Below are positions 53,408-62,559 of a stretch of 64,000 nt of DNA, piece after piece (positions within the stretch are counted from its first letter, which is position 1; each line of letters opens with the position of its first letter). Made by a program: the position numbers and the translations under genes. This DNA is from CAWGXG01 sp963826505. GTDB taxonomy: Bacteria > Chloroflexota > Anaerolineae > Aggregatilineales > Aggregatilineaceae. The notes beneath the pieces were generated by a model. It made no database searches. It was not told the origin of the DNA and was given only the letters and a program-made list of their open reading frames with translations. The stretch spans positions 310,001 to 374,000 of the forward strand of contig CAWGXG010000005.1 of the NCBI GenBank assembly GCA_963826505.1, written 5' to 3'.

Positions 53408-55276
53408 ATGCAGCTCCCACTGTTCGAGGAACCAGTCCATTTTGACGGCGAAGCCCTGACGCGCTGCCTCCAGGCGAACGCCGTTGCAGTCGACATTGAG
53501 ACCGAGACTCGCTGGCCCGGTTCGGGTCCCCATTTGGATTACGGATTGAGTTACCCGGCGGCGATCACCGTTATCGCGCTCGCCTGGAGAGAGGCAGAAC
53601 GGACGCACACGACCGTGCTGACCGCCCCCTTCGATGAACGGGTGCGAGTTTTTCTCAAAGCCCTGTTCCAGCGAGAGACGCCCGTAGTCGCACACAATGC
53701 CGTGTTCGATCTCCGCCAGCTCAGCAAGTTAACCGATGGACAGATTCCCCGATCCGTCTGGGATACCTACGTCATGGCACGCCTGCTGCATCCGGCGGTG
53801 AATGCCAGCTACAACCTGATGGCTGTAGCGGCGGCGCTGGGTATTCCCATCCCCGATGAACTGCCCGATCTCAAGCGCCAGCGCGGACGGCTGCATACCC
53901 TGCCCCTCGCGCTGACCCTCGACTATGCTCAAAATGATGCACGTCTGGCCCTCCAGATTTACCAACGACAGCGCGCCATATCGTTCAGCCCTGAACTGGT
54001 AGAGTGGGAGTGCCGGGCGGTGCGCGCCTACTGCCAGATGGCCGCTCAGGGCATCCGCCTGAATACCCCCTTCACCGAACAGCGCGTAGAATCCCTGAGC
54101 CGCCAGCGGGACTCCCTGGTCCGGAGGTTAGGCGACGACGGTCTGACTACACCGGGCAGCTCCAAGGCGCGTGCCCGCTACCTGTATGAGAACAAAGGCA
54201 TTCCACTCCCACGCCGCGATTCTGACTCCAGCTACTTCACACGGGCAGGACGGCGGCGATTTCGGGAGCAGCCCGATGCTGAGATTCGATGGACCGATCT
54301 GAGCACGCGCTCGGATGTGATTGAGTCCTATATGGAAGATGACAGTCCCTACCGTGAGCGGCTCCAAGATCTGGCCCACTATCTGGAAACGGACTGGCTG
54401 CTATCTACCCTGAACGGACTGCTGGAACACGCTGTCGTCGATGGACGGCTGCACAGTTTGGTCACCATCGCCACCGATACCGGGCGACGAGCTTCAAGTT
54501 ACCCACACATGCAAAACTGGAAAATGCCGGCGATGGCGGGGGTGGCTATGGGCGATGAGGGCTGCACCCTGGTAGAGATCGACTACAGCAACGCCGAAAA
54601 TGTGATGGCGGCGATGATTTCGGGCGATGATCATCTGTCCGCCACCTGCGACGCGGACGATTTCCATTCGATGATGGCGGCGCGCTATTTCGGGCAAGCA
54701 TGGCGCGACGCGGATGCCACGGAGCGTAAACGGCTGCGCGTGATGTCGAAGAAGATTTCGTACGGTACCGCGTATGGCATGGGGGCGGAGCGTCTGGGAA
54801 GCAGCCTGGGGATTTCAACCGCGGAAGCGCAGGCGCTCATGCGTGCGAAAGATGCCGCCTTCCCCATGATGACGCGGCTGCGCGCGGCTTCCAAGAGCCA
54901 GGCGCGGCGCACCGGGTTTCTCCAACTGTGGACCGGACGACGCGTCGCGGTGCCTTCCGCGTTCGTCGCCTGGAACTATCTGTGTCAGGGGGGTGTCAGC
55001 GAACTGCTCAAACGGGCCGTGGTCCTGGTGAGCGAGGCGTTTGCCGAGCGAGGATGGCGTTCGCGCGTAGCGCTCGATATTCATGACGCCCTGGTGCTCG
55101 AAGTCGCGCACGACGAATGGCATGAGGCCCTGGCGCTGGCCAGCCAGATTATGGCGACTACCGCTCCCGACGATTTGGTTCGACGGACCACACCCCCCGT
55201 ACGCTGGCGGGCGGCCCCCAACCTGAACGAGAACCGCCGGAAGTGGGGTGCACAGCAGTGGCATCCAGACGTCTGA
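53408..55276 (+). CDS. Family A (Pol I-like) DNA polymerase, phage/mobile-type, with 3'-5' exonuclease
   Basis: 622 residues. The exonuclease has Exo I VAVDIETE, Exo II VAHNAVFDLRQL and Exo III DYAQNDARL, all with their Asp/Glu. The polymerase has motif A LVEIDYSNAENVMAAMISGD (the usual form is ADYSQIELR), motif B KRLRVMSKKISYGTAYGMG and motif C VALDIHDALVLEV, where HDA replaces HDE; the catalytic Asp is kept. There is no 5' nuclease domain and the length fits phage-like polymerases rather than cellular PolA (~900). No phage structural, integrase or helicase gene is near. ATG 53408 begins MQLPLFEEPV; the ATG at 53339 is an alternative start adding 23 residues. Confidence 0.9.
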   Translation: MQLPLFEEPVHFDGEALTRCLQANAVAVDIETETRWPGSGPHLDYGLSYPAAITVIALAWREAERTHTTVLTAPFDERVRVFLKALFQRETPVVAHNAVFDLRQLSKLTDGQIPRSVWDTYVMARLLHPAVNASYNLMAVAAALGIPIPDELPDLKRQRGRLHTLPLALTLDYAQNDARLALQIYQRQRAISFSPELVEWECRAVRAYCQMAAQGIRLNTPFTEQRVESLSRQRDSLVRRLGDDGLTTPGSSKARARYLYENKGIPLPRRDSDSSYFTRAGRRRFREQPDAEIRWTDLSTRSDVIESYMEDDSPYRERLQDLAHYLETDWLLSTLNGLLEHAVVDGRLHSLVTIATDTGRRASSYPHMQNWKMPAMAGVAMGDEGCTLVEIDYSNAENVMAAMISGDDHLSATCDADDFHSMMAARYFGQAWRDADATERKRLRVMSKKISYGTAYGMGAERLGSSLGISTAEAQALMRAKDAAFPMMTRLRAASKSQARRTGFLQLWTGRRVAVPSAFVAWNYLCQGGVSELLKRAVVLVSEAFAERGWRSRVALDIHDALVLEVAHDEWHEALALASQIMATTAPDDLVRRTTPPVRWRAAPNLNENRRKWGAQQWHPDV

Positions 55277-55375
55277 CACAACCCGCCGAATGACCCGCCT
55301 CCGGATCAAAGATCGGATATGAGGCCCGCGTGCGGTTGACTCCCGCGTACGCTGTCGGGCCCCAAACAACCCGTG

Positions 55376-56320
55376 CTACCCCTTAGTTGCGCCTGACGTT
55401 AGTCCCGCGATCAACTGGCGCTGGATCAACGCGACGAAGATCACAGCAGGGATCAGCATTAAAACGGACAGGGCTGTCATGCCTCGCCAGTCAGACACAA
55501 ACTGCCCGGTAAATTCGAATAGAGCGGGAGGAAATGTGCGCGACGCTGGTGTGCGCGTAATGATACTCGCCAGAGCAAACTCGTTCCACGAGGTCAGAAA
55601 GGCGAAGATCCCCGCCGCTGCCACTCCAGGCAGTGCCAGTGGTAGATCAACCCGGACAAAAGCCCCCCAGGTAGAACAGCCATCGATCCGGGCACTCTCA
55701 TCGAGTTCTTTCGGAATTGCCCGGAAGAAACCCTCCATGAGCCAGACTGTGAAGGGGACGTTCAGCGCGGCGTAGGTCAAGATCATGCCCTGCAACGTAT
55801 TGGATAGGCCCACCCTGGCATACACGATAAACAGGGGCAGACTGAGCGCGATACCCGGAATAGCCCGTGCCAACATCATCCCCAGAAACAGGCTGTTTTT
55901 GCCTCTGAACTTGAAGCGCGCAAACGCAAATCCGGCCAGCGTGCCGCACATCAGGGCAAAGGCGGTGCTCACCAGTGCGATCACAATCGAATTCCGGGCA
56001 TAATCTCCAACCGGGATCGCGGCGCCCATCCCAAACGCCCCTTTAGGCGTGGGCATGCCCAGCAGAATCTTGTACGAATCCAGACTGAGTTTCGTTGGAA
56101 TCCATACCGGTGGAAATGCATTAACCTCGGATCGTATCCGCACCGAAGTGAGAATGATCCAGAACACGGGCACGAAGAATATTAAGAGCAGCGTCCAGAG
56201 CAAAACATCGTTCAACAGGTTCTTCCACCTGTCACGTTTAAAGCGGCGTTGGAGCCTGTTGGTGCGCGCGGCGCCTTTGTATTCAGCGGATCTGCGAGTT
56301 CTGCGTTTTGCAAATATCAT
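55376..56320 (-). CDS. Sugar ABC importer, permease 2 (MalG-like)
   Basis: 314 residues. A basic cytosolic N-terminus precedes six TM helices. The EAA loop DESARIDGCSTWGAFVRVDLP is well formed, and LTSWNEFALASIITR is the usual MalG-type segment. It pairs with the following MalF-like permease four bases upstream and a lipoprotein/Tat-type binding protein in one operon; the ATPase is not in this cluster and is presumably a shared MalK-type ATPase (the window's left edge carries one). ATG at 56320 with GGAG. Confidence 0.92.
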   Translation of the reverse strand: MIFAKRRTRRSAEYKGAARTNRLQRRFKRDRWKNLLNDVLLWTLLLIFFVPVFWIILTSVRIRSEVNAFPPVWIPTKLSLDSYKILLGMPTPKGAFGMGAAIPVGDYARNSIVIALVSTAFALMCGTLAGFAFARFKFRGKNSLFLGMMLARAIPGIALSLPLFIVYARVGLSNTLQGMILTYAALNVPFTVWLMEGFFRAIPKELDESARIDGCSTWGAFVRVDLPLALPGVAAAGIFAFLTSWNEFALASIITRTPASRTFPPALFEFTGQFVSDWRGMTALSVLMLIPAVIFVALIQRQLIAGLTSGATKG

Positions 56321-56323
56321 TTT

Positions 56324-57250
56324 TTACTCCGCCCAACAACTCTTAAGCACGTTGCGGAAGAACATGGCTGTGAAGACAAAACTCAGGAGCACGGTGATGT
56401 AGGACATCGCCGCGCCCAATGCAAACTGGTGACTTCCAAAAGCCAGCCGGTTGACATACGTCCAAATCAACTCTGTACGGTGCCCCGGCCCTCCGCCAGT
56501 CATCAGATTCACGGTATCGTAGACGCGCGCAATGTCCAACGAGCGAATCGCCATCGCGGTATAGATGAAGGGCGTCAGCATGGGCAGGGTCAGATGCCGG
56601 AACTTCTGCCAGCCCGAGGCGCCGTCTACATCGGCGGCCTCAAACGGTTCCTGCGGCAGCGAGAGAAGACCGGCTTCTAAAATCACCGCCATAAAGGGGG
56701 TACTCATCCAGATTTCCGCCACGAGAATTGCGATCAAGCCTTGTGGTTTGTCGATCAACCAGGGGGTAAAGTGTGGTTTGCCCGTAACCGTGTAAAGGAT
56801 ATTGTTCACCAGGCCAACCTGGGAATTGAAAAACCATTTGAACTGGAAACCCACCAGGACGGGAGCAAACATCATTGGCATCATAATCAATGTTCTGGCA
56901 AGTCCCTGGCCCCAAACGGCACGAGCCATCAACTGAGCCAGCAGCAGTCCCAGCAGGAACTCCACATTGACAGCAATACTGATGAAGATGATAGTGCGCT
57001 TGAAAGAGTCCCAGAAGAGTGGATCGTGTAACAGGGTGATATAGTTCTTCATTCCGACAAATTCGTACGAGGGTTGCGTCAACGTGTATTTGGTCAAGCT
57101 TATGTACAATGAATAAATCATTGGTGCCCCAATAACTGCCAAAAGGAGCACGACGCTCGGTAATAAAAACGCCGCCGGGAGTAGCCATGGGCGGTGTCTG
57201 TGCCGCTGTTGTTGGCTTTTTGTTTCCCTCCGCAGAGTCAATGCAGACAT
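56324..57250 (-). CDS. Sugar ABC importer, permease 1 (MalF/UgpA-like)
   Basis: 308 residues with six TM helices: LLPAAFLLPSVVLLLAVIGA, ISIAVNVEFLLGLLLAQLMA and others. The docking loop EAADVDGASGWQKFRHLTLP holds the EAA motif, and DTVNLMTGGGPGHRT follows, a common feature of MalF-type proteins. ATG 57250 has AAAGGTGATAT. It is followed four bases later by the MalG-type gene. A 13-bp hairpin separates it from the binding-protein gene, probably to lower permease expression relative to that protein. Confidence 0.92.
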   Translation of the reverse strand: MSALTLRRETKSQQQRHRHRPWLLPAAFLLPSVVLLLAVIGAPMIYSLYISLTKYTLTQPSYEFVGMKNYITLLHDPLFWDSFKRTIIFISIAVNVEFLLGLLLAQLMARAVWGQGLARTLIMMPMMFAPVLVGFQFKWFFNSQVGLVNNILYTVTGKPHFTPWLIDKPQGLIAILVAEIWMSTPFMAVILEAGLLSLPQEPFEAADVDGASGWQKFRHLTLPMLTPFIYTAMAIRSLDIARVYDTVNLMTGGGPGHRTELIWTYVNRLAFGSHQFALGAAMSYITVLLSFVFTAMFFRNVLKSCWAE

Positions 57251-57306
57251 ATATCACCTTTCGTGACTTGGGCGCTGGATTGAGAAGCAGATGATCCGAA
57301 CCTGGA

Positions 57307-57349
57307 CCGGGCGGAAAACCGGCTAACATGCTGCCCGTTTTCCGCCCGG
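57307..57349 (-). terminator. 13-bp intercistronic hairpin between binding-protein and permease genes
   Basis: CCGGGCGGAAAAC (57307-57319) and its exact complement GTTTTCCGCCCGG (57337-57349) form a perfect stem with a 17-base loop. It lies 22 bases after the binding-protein stop and has no T-run, so partial termination or RNA 3'-end protection is more likely than full stop. Confidence 0.7.
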
Positions 57350-57370
57350 GTACTGATACTACTGAACGAT

Positions 57371-58723
57371 CTAGTAATAGCCCGCCGCGGACATCAGGTC
57401 GTGCACTTGCGAGGCCGCGTCATCCAGCCCACCCTGAGGACTCTTGTCGCCCAGGATGATCTGCTGCATGATCGGATAGAAAACGTTCGACAGCGGCAGC
57501 CACTCGGCGATCAGCGGGGGAGTCCGGTAGTCTTCTTGGGCTTGCAACAGCGCCAATTCCAGACGCTTGTAGTCCAGCGGATTGGGAGACTCTTTTGCCT
57601 TAGGCAGCATGTAGTTGTCCCAAAGGCTCTGGCGCGGCATAAGGTTGCCCAGATCGGCTTCGATCTGCTCGGCTTCCACCGTGGTCAGGTGTTTGATGAA
57701 CGAGGCGGCCATCTCTTTCTCTTTGGACGCACTGGTGATCGAGAAGCCGTGGTCACCGGACCATCCGCTGTGGATGCCACCGTCGCCCATCGGCTGGCGG
57801 GCCAGGTCGAATTTGCCCGCCACCTGACTGGAATCGGGGTCCTGGAAATAGCTGTACCAGCCGTACCATTCGGTGTACATGCCGATGAAGCCCTGCACCC
57901 AACTATTGGCGACGTCATCCCACAAGTAATTGAGCATGTCGGGGGGCATGGCGCCGGCGTCGTACAATTCGGCGAACATGGTCGCCGCCTTGACACCGGC
58001 GGGGCCGTTAAAGACGGGTTCCCAGTTCTCATCGAGCAGTTGGCCGCCTTCGGCCATCAAGACATCGTAGAAACGCCCGGTCAGCGCTTCTTCTTTACCG
58101 GCGAACTGCGTGCCAAACTTGCCAGGGTTGTCCTTGGTGAGTTGGATCGCCAGCGTCTTAAACTCGTCCCAGGTCGTTGGCACCTGGTCTTCGGTCATCC
58201 AGTCCGTACGCCAGTTCAGAGCCGACATGTCGAAGAGGCGCGGGATCAGCCACAGGCTGCCGTCTTTACGACCCGCGTTTAGGATCGCCGGAATGAAGTC
58301 GGCCAATTCCTCTTCGCTCCAGTAGTCATCCAATGGTGCAATGCCACCCGACTTGACATACTGGGAGAAGAAACTACTGTGGTCCCAGCACACGTCATAG
58401 TCAACTGTGCCAGCCGCGAAGTCCTGCACCAGCCGCTTGTCGGTCTCAAATCCGTCGCCTTTGAAGACGAATTCGACCTTGGCTCCTGTCGCGTCTTCCC
58501 ACGCGGGCACCAGTTTGTACAGCTCGTCATAGTTACCGCCGCTGATAGCATGTACGCGCAGCGTCTTGCCGTTGAAAGCCTGGCCAATCACGTTCGGCGC
58601 CCAGATCGACCTGCCGCTCGCGGCAGCAGACTTGGCGCCCAGCGATCCGACAGTTGCAGCGGCACCGGCGGCCCCGGTGACTTTCAAAAAATCTCTTCTC
58701 GTGAACTTGTGCTTACCAGACAT
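57371..58723 (-). CDS. Extracellular sugar-binding protein (family 1), Tat-exported
   Basis: 450 residues. TRRDFLKVTGAAGAAATVGS is a clear twin-arginine signal (RRDFLK) with a hydrophobic core. The mature part has KTLRVHAISGGNYDELYKLV, YDVCWDHSSFFSQYVKSGG, IAPLDDYWSEEEL and LTTVEAEQIEADLG, typical of family 1 solute-binding proteins for oligosaccharides. It delivers sugar to the two permeases encoded just downstream. ATG at 58723 with GGAGG; a TTG two codons upstream is open. Folding before Tat export suggests a cofactor or fast-folding protein, or simply lineage habit. Confidence 0.92.
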   Translation of the reverse strand: MSGKHKFTRRDFLKVTGAAGAAATVGSLGAKSAAASGRSIWAPNVIGQAFNGKTLRVHAISGGNYDELYKLVPAWEDATGAKVEFVFKGDGFETDKRLVQDFAAGTVDYDVCWDHSSFFSQYVKSGGIAPLDDYWSEEELADFIPAILNAGRKDGSLWLIPRLFDMSALNWRTDWMTEDQVPTTWDEFKTLAIQLTKDNPGKFGTQFAGKEEALTGRFYDVLMAEGGQLLDENWEPVFNGPAGVKAATMFAELYDAGAMPPDMLNYLWDDVANSWVQGFIGMYTEWYGWYSYFQDPDSSQVAGKFDLARQPMGDGGIHSGWSGDHGFSITSASKEKEMAASFIKHLTTVEAEQIEADLGNLMPRQSLWDNYMLPKAKESPNPLDYKRLELALLQAQEDYRTPPLIAEWLPLSNVFYPIMQQIILGDKSPQGGLDDAASQVHDLMSAAGYY

Positions 58724-58839
58724 TCTCAATGCCTCCTGCTAATGTTATTATCTGCTGATAGTCGATGTGAAATCCTTACCGAAACATCCAGGGTGAGGTT
58801 GCCCTCCTTTCATTTTTCCCCATCCAAAGCCATTCAGGC

Positions 58840-59619
58840 TTAGAAGATGCCTTTGACAGTCGTATCATCTGGGGTAGGACGCGGCGGGCGCGTCAGCGCC
58901 GTCAAGTTCTCCACCCAGGCAACCACCATAGCTTGCCACATCTGCTCGCCCGCTTCGACACTGGCTTTCCTGGCTTTGCTCTGGGAGGTGTTGCAGTACC
59001 AGGGTGCTCCCATGCCTAACCGATCCAGGTCCACCAGATCAGGGCGCGCAGCGAACAGCAACGAGCTTTCATAGTACCCGGCGTGATCGGCCATGATCAC
59101 GCCTTGAGCAGCCGCAGCCGGTAAGACGGACGGCCAGACCTGCAACCGCTCGAAGATGCGGTCGCTGGGCGACAGGGGCGCTTTGCCCCACCATGCATCG
59201 CCTCGCTTTTCGTGAGCCTTCTCGAACGTCACTTCGGCTGCCGCCTGGCGAATGGCCAGCGCCTCCGGTCCGTCCATCTGTTGATGGTGAATGCCAACAA
59301 TAATCCAGGCAAACCCCATTTCCCAAAAACTGCTTAACACATCCTTGACGTGTCGACCAAAGCGTTCGGTGGAAACATCCAGGGTTCCCTGGTCCGGTCC
59401 GGTGACTGCATATCCCGTCGGCCCATACCAGAACGGTGGGGCGACCACAGCGTTGAACTGTCCGGCTACCCGCGTCAGAAGCTCTTCGACAACCAGAGTG
59501 TCAAGCCCCAGTGCCAGGTGAGGGCCGTGATATTCGATGCATCCGGTCGGAACCAGCAGCGGCCATTTCTCTTCAATCGCCTGCTTGAATTGATGTGGGA
59601 GCATATATTGTAAACGCAC
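58840..59619 (-). CDS. Creatininase-family amidohydrolase
   Basis: 259 residues. Metal ligands of the family can be placed: Glu29 and His31 in TGCIEYHGPHLALGLD, Asp40 in the same motif, His in VGIHHQQ (where NGHGGN is usual) and Glu in ADHAGYYESS. Members hydrolyse cyclic amides such as creatinine or act on amide intermediates in other pathways (MftE is one). A sugar-operon setting suggests a different lactam, ester or carbohydrate-derived substrate. The start is GTG at 59619 with GAGGAG. It lies between the binding protein and the first URO-D-like gene. Confidence 0.8.
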   Translation of the reverse strand: MRLQYMLPHQFKQAIEEKWPLLVPTGCIEYHGPHLALGLDTLVVEELLTRVAGQFNAVVAPPFWYGPTGYAVTGPDQGTLDVSTERFGRHVKDVLSSFWEMGFAWIIVGIHHQQMDGPEALAIRQAAAEVTFEKAHEKRGDAWWGKAPLSPSDRIFERLQVWPSVLPAAAAQGVIMADHAGYYESSLLFAARPDLVDLDRLGMGAPWYCNTSQSKARKASVEAGEQMWQAMVVAWVENLTALTRPPRPTPDDTTVKGIF

Positions 59620-59645
59620 TGGCCGCTCCTCAGCTCGATTCTACA

Positions 59646-60815
59646 TTACAGGTCAGGAATGTCATGTTCGCCCAGTTTGAGCGGATACTGGCCATACTCG
59701 CGGACCAGATTGACCACATATTCGTAATTCTCGGCGGAGACATTGCTGGGCACCGAGTGATCCGATTGGAAGATCATGCCGCCGCCCTTGGCCGCATTCA
59801 GCTTGCGCAAGACCGTGGCCTTCAACTGCTCTTTGTCGTAATGGGCCCATTCAATGACGTCCATATTGCCGCAGAACGCAATCTGGTGACCATACTGCCG
59901 GCGCAGATCCACCACGTCCAGACCGGCCTTTGACTCAAGCGGATTATAAGCGTCTATCCCGAGCTCGATATAATCCGCAAAAATGCGCTTCACATTGCCG
60001 CAGCCATGATAGATGACCGGCAATCCGTTGTCATGGCAGACGTCGACCATCGCTTTCAGCCCAGGCTTATAGTACTTGCGCCAGTAATCGGGCTGGAAGA
60101 ACAAATCCTTGCGGTAGGCCACATCACCCCAGATCACCATGCCGTCGATCAACCCGTCAGCCGCTTTGATCTGCGCCTTAAGCTGCTCCAAAGCCCATTC
60201 ATTGGTACGCTGGACAAAGCGCCCGAAGCGTTCCGGGTAGAGACCCACCCACAACAACAAGTTATGCGGCCCGACGATACGCGTCATGTATTCGTTGGCC
60301 TCACACTGGCTGCCATATACCGGGAAGTTGGGGCGCAGGCCCTTGACCGTTTCGATCCACGGCGGGGAGTTGGTGGCGAACCCATCGCCCACACCCGCGA
60401 TCTGATTGTCACCTGCCTCGAAAAAGCGCCTGCGGTCCCACGGATCGTCAAACTCAAAGGCTTCGGCTTTTTCGATCGTATCAGTGTCAAATCCGATAAA
60501 CTCCGGCATCGGGTCGGCAAACTTCTTGCGGATCACCGCCTCAAAGCCGGTCCGGACGACGACTTCTTCCTCATTCTCCCGTATGATCTCAAAGTTCTTG
60601 ATGTGCGGATCCATATTGGGGGTGGTAACCTGCCAATCGAGATTATAGTAGCTGTAGATATCGGCATCCTCAGGCAGATCTTTTTCCGCACGCCAACGCT
60701 TCAAGAAATTGCCCCAAAAGAAATCGCTAATCGGGACGCGATCCGGCTCTTCGTGGTGTAGGGCTTTGTTGATGCGATCCAGTTTTGCCAGGCAGTTAGC
60801 AGTTCGCTCAGTCAT
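59646..60815 (-). CDS. URO-D-like protein 1 (uroporphyrinogen decarboxylase superfamily)
   Basis: 389 residues with a TIM-barrel: KLDRINKALHHEEPDRVPIS at the N-terminus, IDGMVIWGDVAYRKDLFFQP in the middle, MVDVCHDNGLPVIYHGCGN and the end AKGGGMIFQSDHSVPSNVSA. The last is the URO-D-superfamily motif HSVP in which His and the surrounding residues are often metal-binding in methyltransferase members. True HemE has a different N-terminus; this group is found in sugar and methyl-transfer clusters. Its reaction is unknown. ATG at 60815 with GAGGAG. A paralogue is encoded two genes upstream in the same operon. Confidence 0.82.
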   Translation of the reverse strand: MTERTANCLAKLDRINKALHHEEPDRVPISDFFWGNFLKRWRAEKDLPEDADIYSYYNLDWQVTTPNMDPHIKNFEIIRENEEEVVVRTGFEAVIRKKFADPMPEFIGFDTDTIEKAEAFEFDDPWDRRRFFEAGDNQIAGVGDGFATNSPPWIETVKGLRPNFPVYGSQCEANEYMTRIVGPHNLLLWVGLYPERFGRFVQRTNEWALEQLKAQIKAADGLIDGMVIWGDVAYRKDLFFQPDYWRKYYKPGLKAMVDVCHDNGLPVIYHGCGNVKRIFADYIELGIDAYNPLESKAGLDVVDLRRQYGHQIAFCGNMDVIEWAHYDKEQLKATVLRKLNAAKGGGMIFQSDHSVPSNVSAENYEYVVNLVREYGQYPLKLGEHDIPDL

Positions 60816-60826
60816 CGTCGGACTCC

Positions 60827-61150
60827 TCAATCCGTGTGGAAGACCTCATCCATCGTGGCCCACCACTCGCCCTCGGCGCGAGTTTCGAGCGGCTCCTGCA
60901 TCGGCATCATGATATCCCACCATTTCTGGGTCATGGGATCGGCGGCCATCTTTTCCATATCTGCAGCGAAGTCTACACCCCGATATTCAAAATAAGCAAA
61001 GAGAAAACCATCTTTATGATAGATCGAGTAGTTGTGGATGTTGCATTCACTGATCATCGCGAGCACTTCTGGCCAAACGGCAGCATGGTGCTTGACGTAC
61101 TCATCGAATACTTCGGGTTTGACACGAATGAGTTGGCCAAAGCGTTTCAT
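60827..61150 (-). CDS. L-rhamnose mutarotase-like protein
   Basis: 107 residues: MKRFGQLIRVKPEVFDEYVK, then HHAAVWPEVLAMISECNIHN, the catalytic His at ~21 being conserved, and ending WWDIMMPMQEPLETRAEGEWW. The dimeric ABM-like barrel catalyses anomer exchange of L-rhamnose in the RhaM family. ATG 61150 has AAAGGAAG. It sits between the two URO-D-like genes, 11 bases from the next, and points to a deoxy-sugar such as rhamnose or fucose as the operon's substrate. Specificity is inferred from family only. Confidence 0.85.
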   Translation of the reverse strand: MKRFGQLIRVKPEVFDEYVKHHAAVWPEVLAMISECNIHNYSIYHKDGFLFAYFEYRGVDFAADMEKMAADPMTQKWWDIMMPMQEPLETRAEGEWWATMDEVFHTD

Positions 61151-61188
61151 AGACTCTTCCTTTCACATAAATGGTGCGACTGCGTGCT

Positions 61189-62451
61189 TCACCCTTTGTT
61201 GAATTCTTCAACGGCTTCATACATGGCGACGATGTTTTGAGGCGGGATATCCGGCAGCATATTATGGATAGTGTTGAACACAAACCCACCGCCCCGAGAG
61301 AAGATTTCGAGCCGCTCGGTCACATGCTCCTTGACTTCGGCAGGCGTACCATGGTTGAGGATGTGGCGCGTATCGGCTCCCCCACCCCAAAAGGTGATGT
61401 CCGCGCCAAATTCCTCTTTCAGTCGCCGGGCATCCATATCGCGCGTATTGGTCTGTACAGGATTGATCACCTCATAGCCCGCGTCGATGAGATCGGGCAG
61501 CAGCCGGTAGATCGATCCGCACGAATGCAGGAAGGTATGCATCTGACTGTGCTCTTTGACATAGTCGCACAGCATCTTGTGACGCGGCTTGAACAGCTTG
61601 CGGTAAACGGCCGGTGACATGAACGGCCCGGAATCCATGCCAAGGTCATCCCCAAACCGGAGCAAATCAACGACGTCGCCTACCGCATTGCATACATTTT
61701 CGAGCGTTTTGAGGTGAATTTCCATCAACGCGTCGAGCATGCGTTCCACATTGTCCTGGTCCGAAACAAGGTCCATCAGGAAATTATCAATGCGGCGCAG
61801 GAAGGTTCCCCATTCAAACAGGTTACACCCCGCCACGACCATCAACGCTTTATCGGACGTTGCACGCAGGGCGATCGCTTTCTCTCGCAACTGCTGCCAA
61901 AAGTCCGCTTCTCCTGCGTGGTTCCACGGACTGTGAGCAAGTCCCGCCCAATGCACCTTGGACATCTCGTAGGGAAGTTCGCGGTAGTTGTCGGGATAGC
62001 CATCCACATAAGGGAAGTAAGTCTGGTCGAAGAAATCCGCGCCGATCGGTTTCGTCGCAATGCGATCCCCGTCCCGCGCAAAGGCATCAAGCGTTCCATC
62101 CGGTTGGTGTACGGGGCGGAACCACGCGGGAAATTGCACGGTGATTCCTTGCGGCAGCACTAGGTCGTACCAGTCCTCGTCTTGTGTGTCGAACATCCGC
62201 CCGATGTCCAGCGCGTCTATGCCGAAGCGGTCAAGGATCAGCTCTTCGGGCTGGGCAAGCTGCTGCACGACGTCATAAACGCGCGTGTGCCCCGCGGTGA
62301 TCCCGAGATAGTTCTTCAGATTATGGTACGCAATCGCCGAAATGCCGGAGCTTGGCGTTGCGCCCAGATCAACGGGCACGCGATCCGGCTGTTGGTGCCG
62401 GATGCTCGCCAACACTCGTTCTCTCGATGTCATGGTGACAGTAGAAGTCAT
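61189..62451 (-). CDS. URO-D-like protein 2 (uroporphyrinogen decarboxylase superfamily)
   Basis: 420 residues: MTSRERVLASIRHQQPDRVP and VDLGATPSSGISAIAYHNLK at the start, then LLRFGDDLGMDSGPFMSPAV, MHTFLHSCGSIYRLLPDLID, and the end FSRGGGFVFNTIHNMLPDIP, each typical of the MtaA/URO-D methyltransferase-related branch. HSCGS carries the His-x-Cys that binds Zn in corrinoid methyltransferases. No corrinoid protein is encoded in the visible part. The start is uncertain: ATG at 62451 (or 62433) lacks a strong SD, and the frame is open back to 62556. Function unknown. Confidence 0.8.
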   Translation of the reverse strand: MTSTVTMTSRERVLASIRHQQPDRVPVDLGATPSSGISAIAYHNLKNYLGITAGHTRVYDVVQQLAQPEELILDRFGIDALDIGRMFDTQDEDWYDLVLPQGITVQFPAWFRPVHQPDGTLDAFARDGDRIATKPIGADFFDQTYFPYVDGYPDNYRELPYEMSKVHWAGLAHSPWNHAGEADFWQQLREKAIALRATSDKALMVVAGCNLFEWGTFLRRIDNFLMDLVSDQDNVERMLDALMEIHLKTLENVCNAVGDVVDLLRFGDDLGMDSGPFMSPAVYRKLFKPRHKMLCDYVKEHSQMHTFLHSCGSIYRLLPDLIDAGYEVINPVQTNTRDMDARRLKEEFGADITFWGGGADTRHILNHGTPAEVKEHVTERLEIFSRGGGFVFNTIHNMLPDIPPQNIVAMYEAVEEFNKG

Positions 62452-62559
62452 CGTTCTGCACTTTCGGGTTAAGAAGCACTCTTGGACGTCCCGCCAACTA
62501 CCTTCTTTGGCGTTCACAGCGGTAAGGTCATATCCAAGGCTGCAAATCTGGGACATTCG

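Noticed and set aside
57401..58282. 293-codon plus-strand open frame
   Set aside because: Antisense to the Tat-exported binding protein; no recognisable motifs.
60006..60761. 251-codon plus-strand open frame
   Set aside because: Antisense to the first URO-D-like gene; shadow of a GC-rich coding region.
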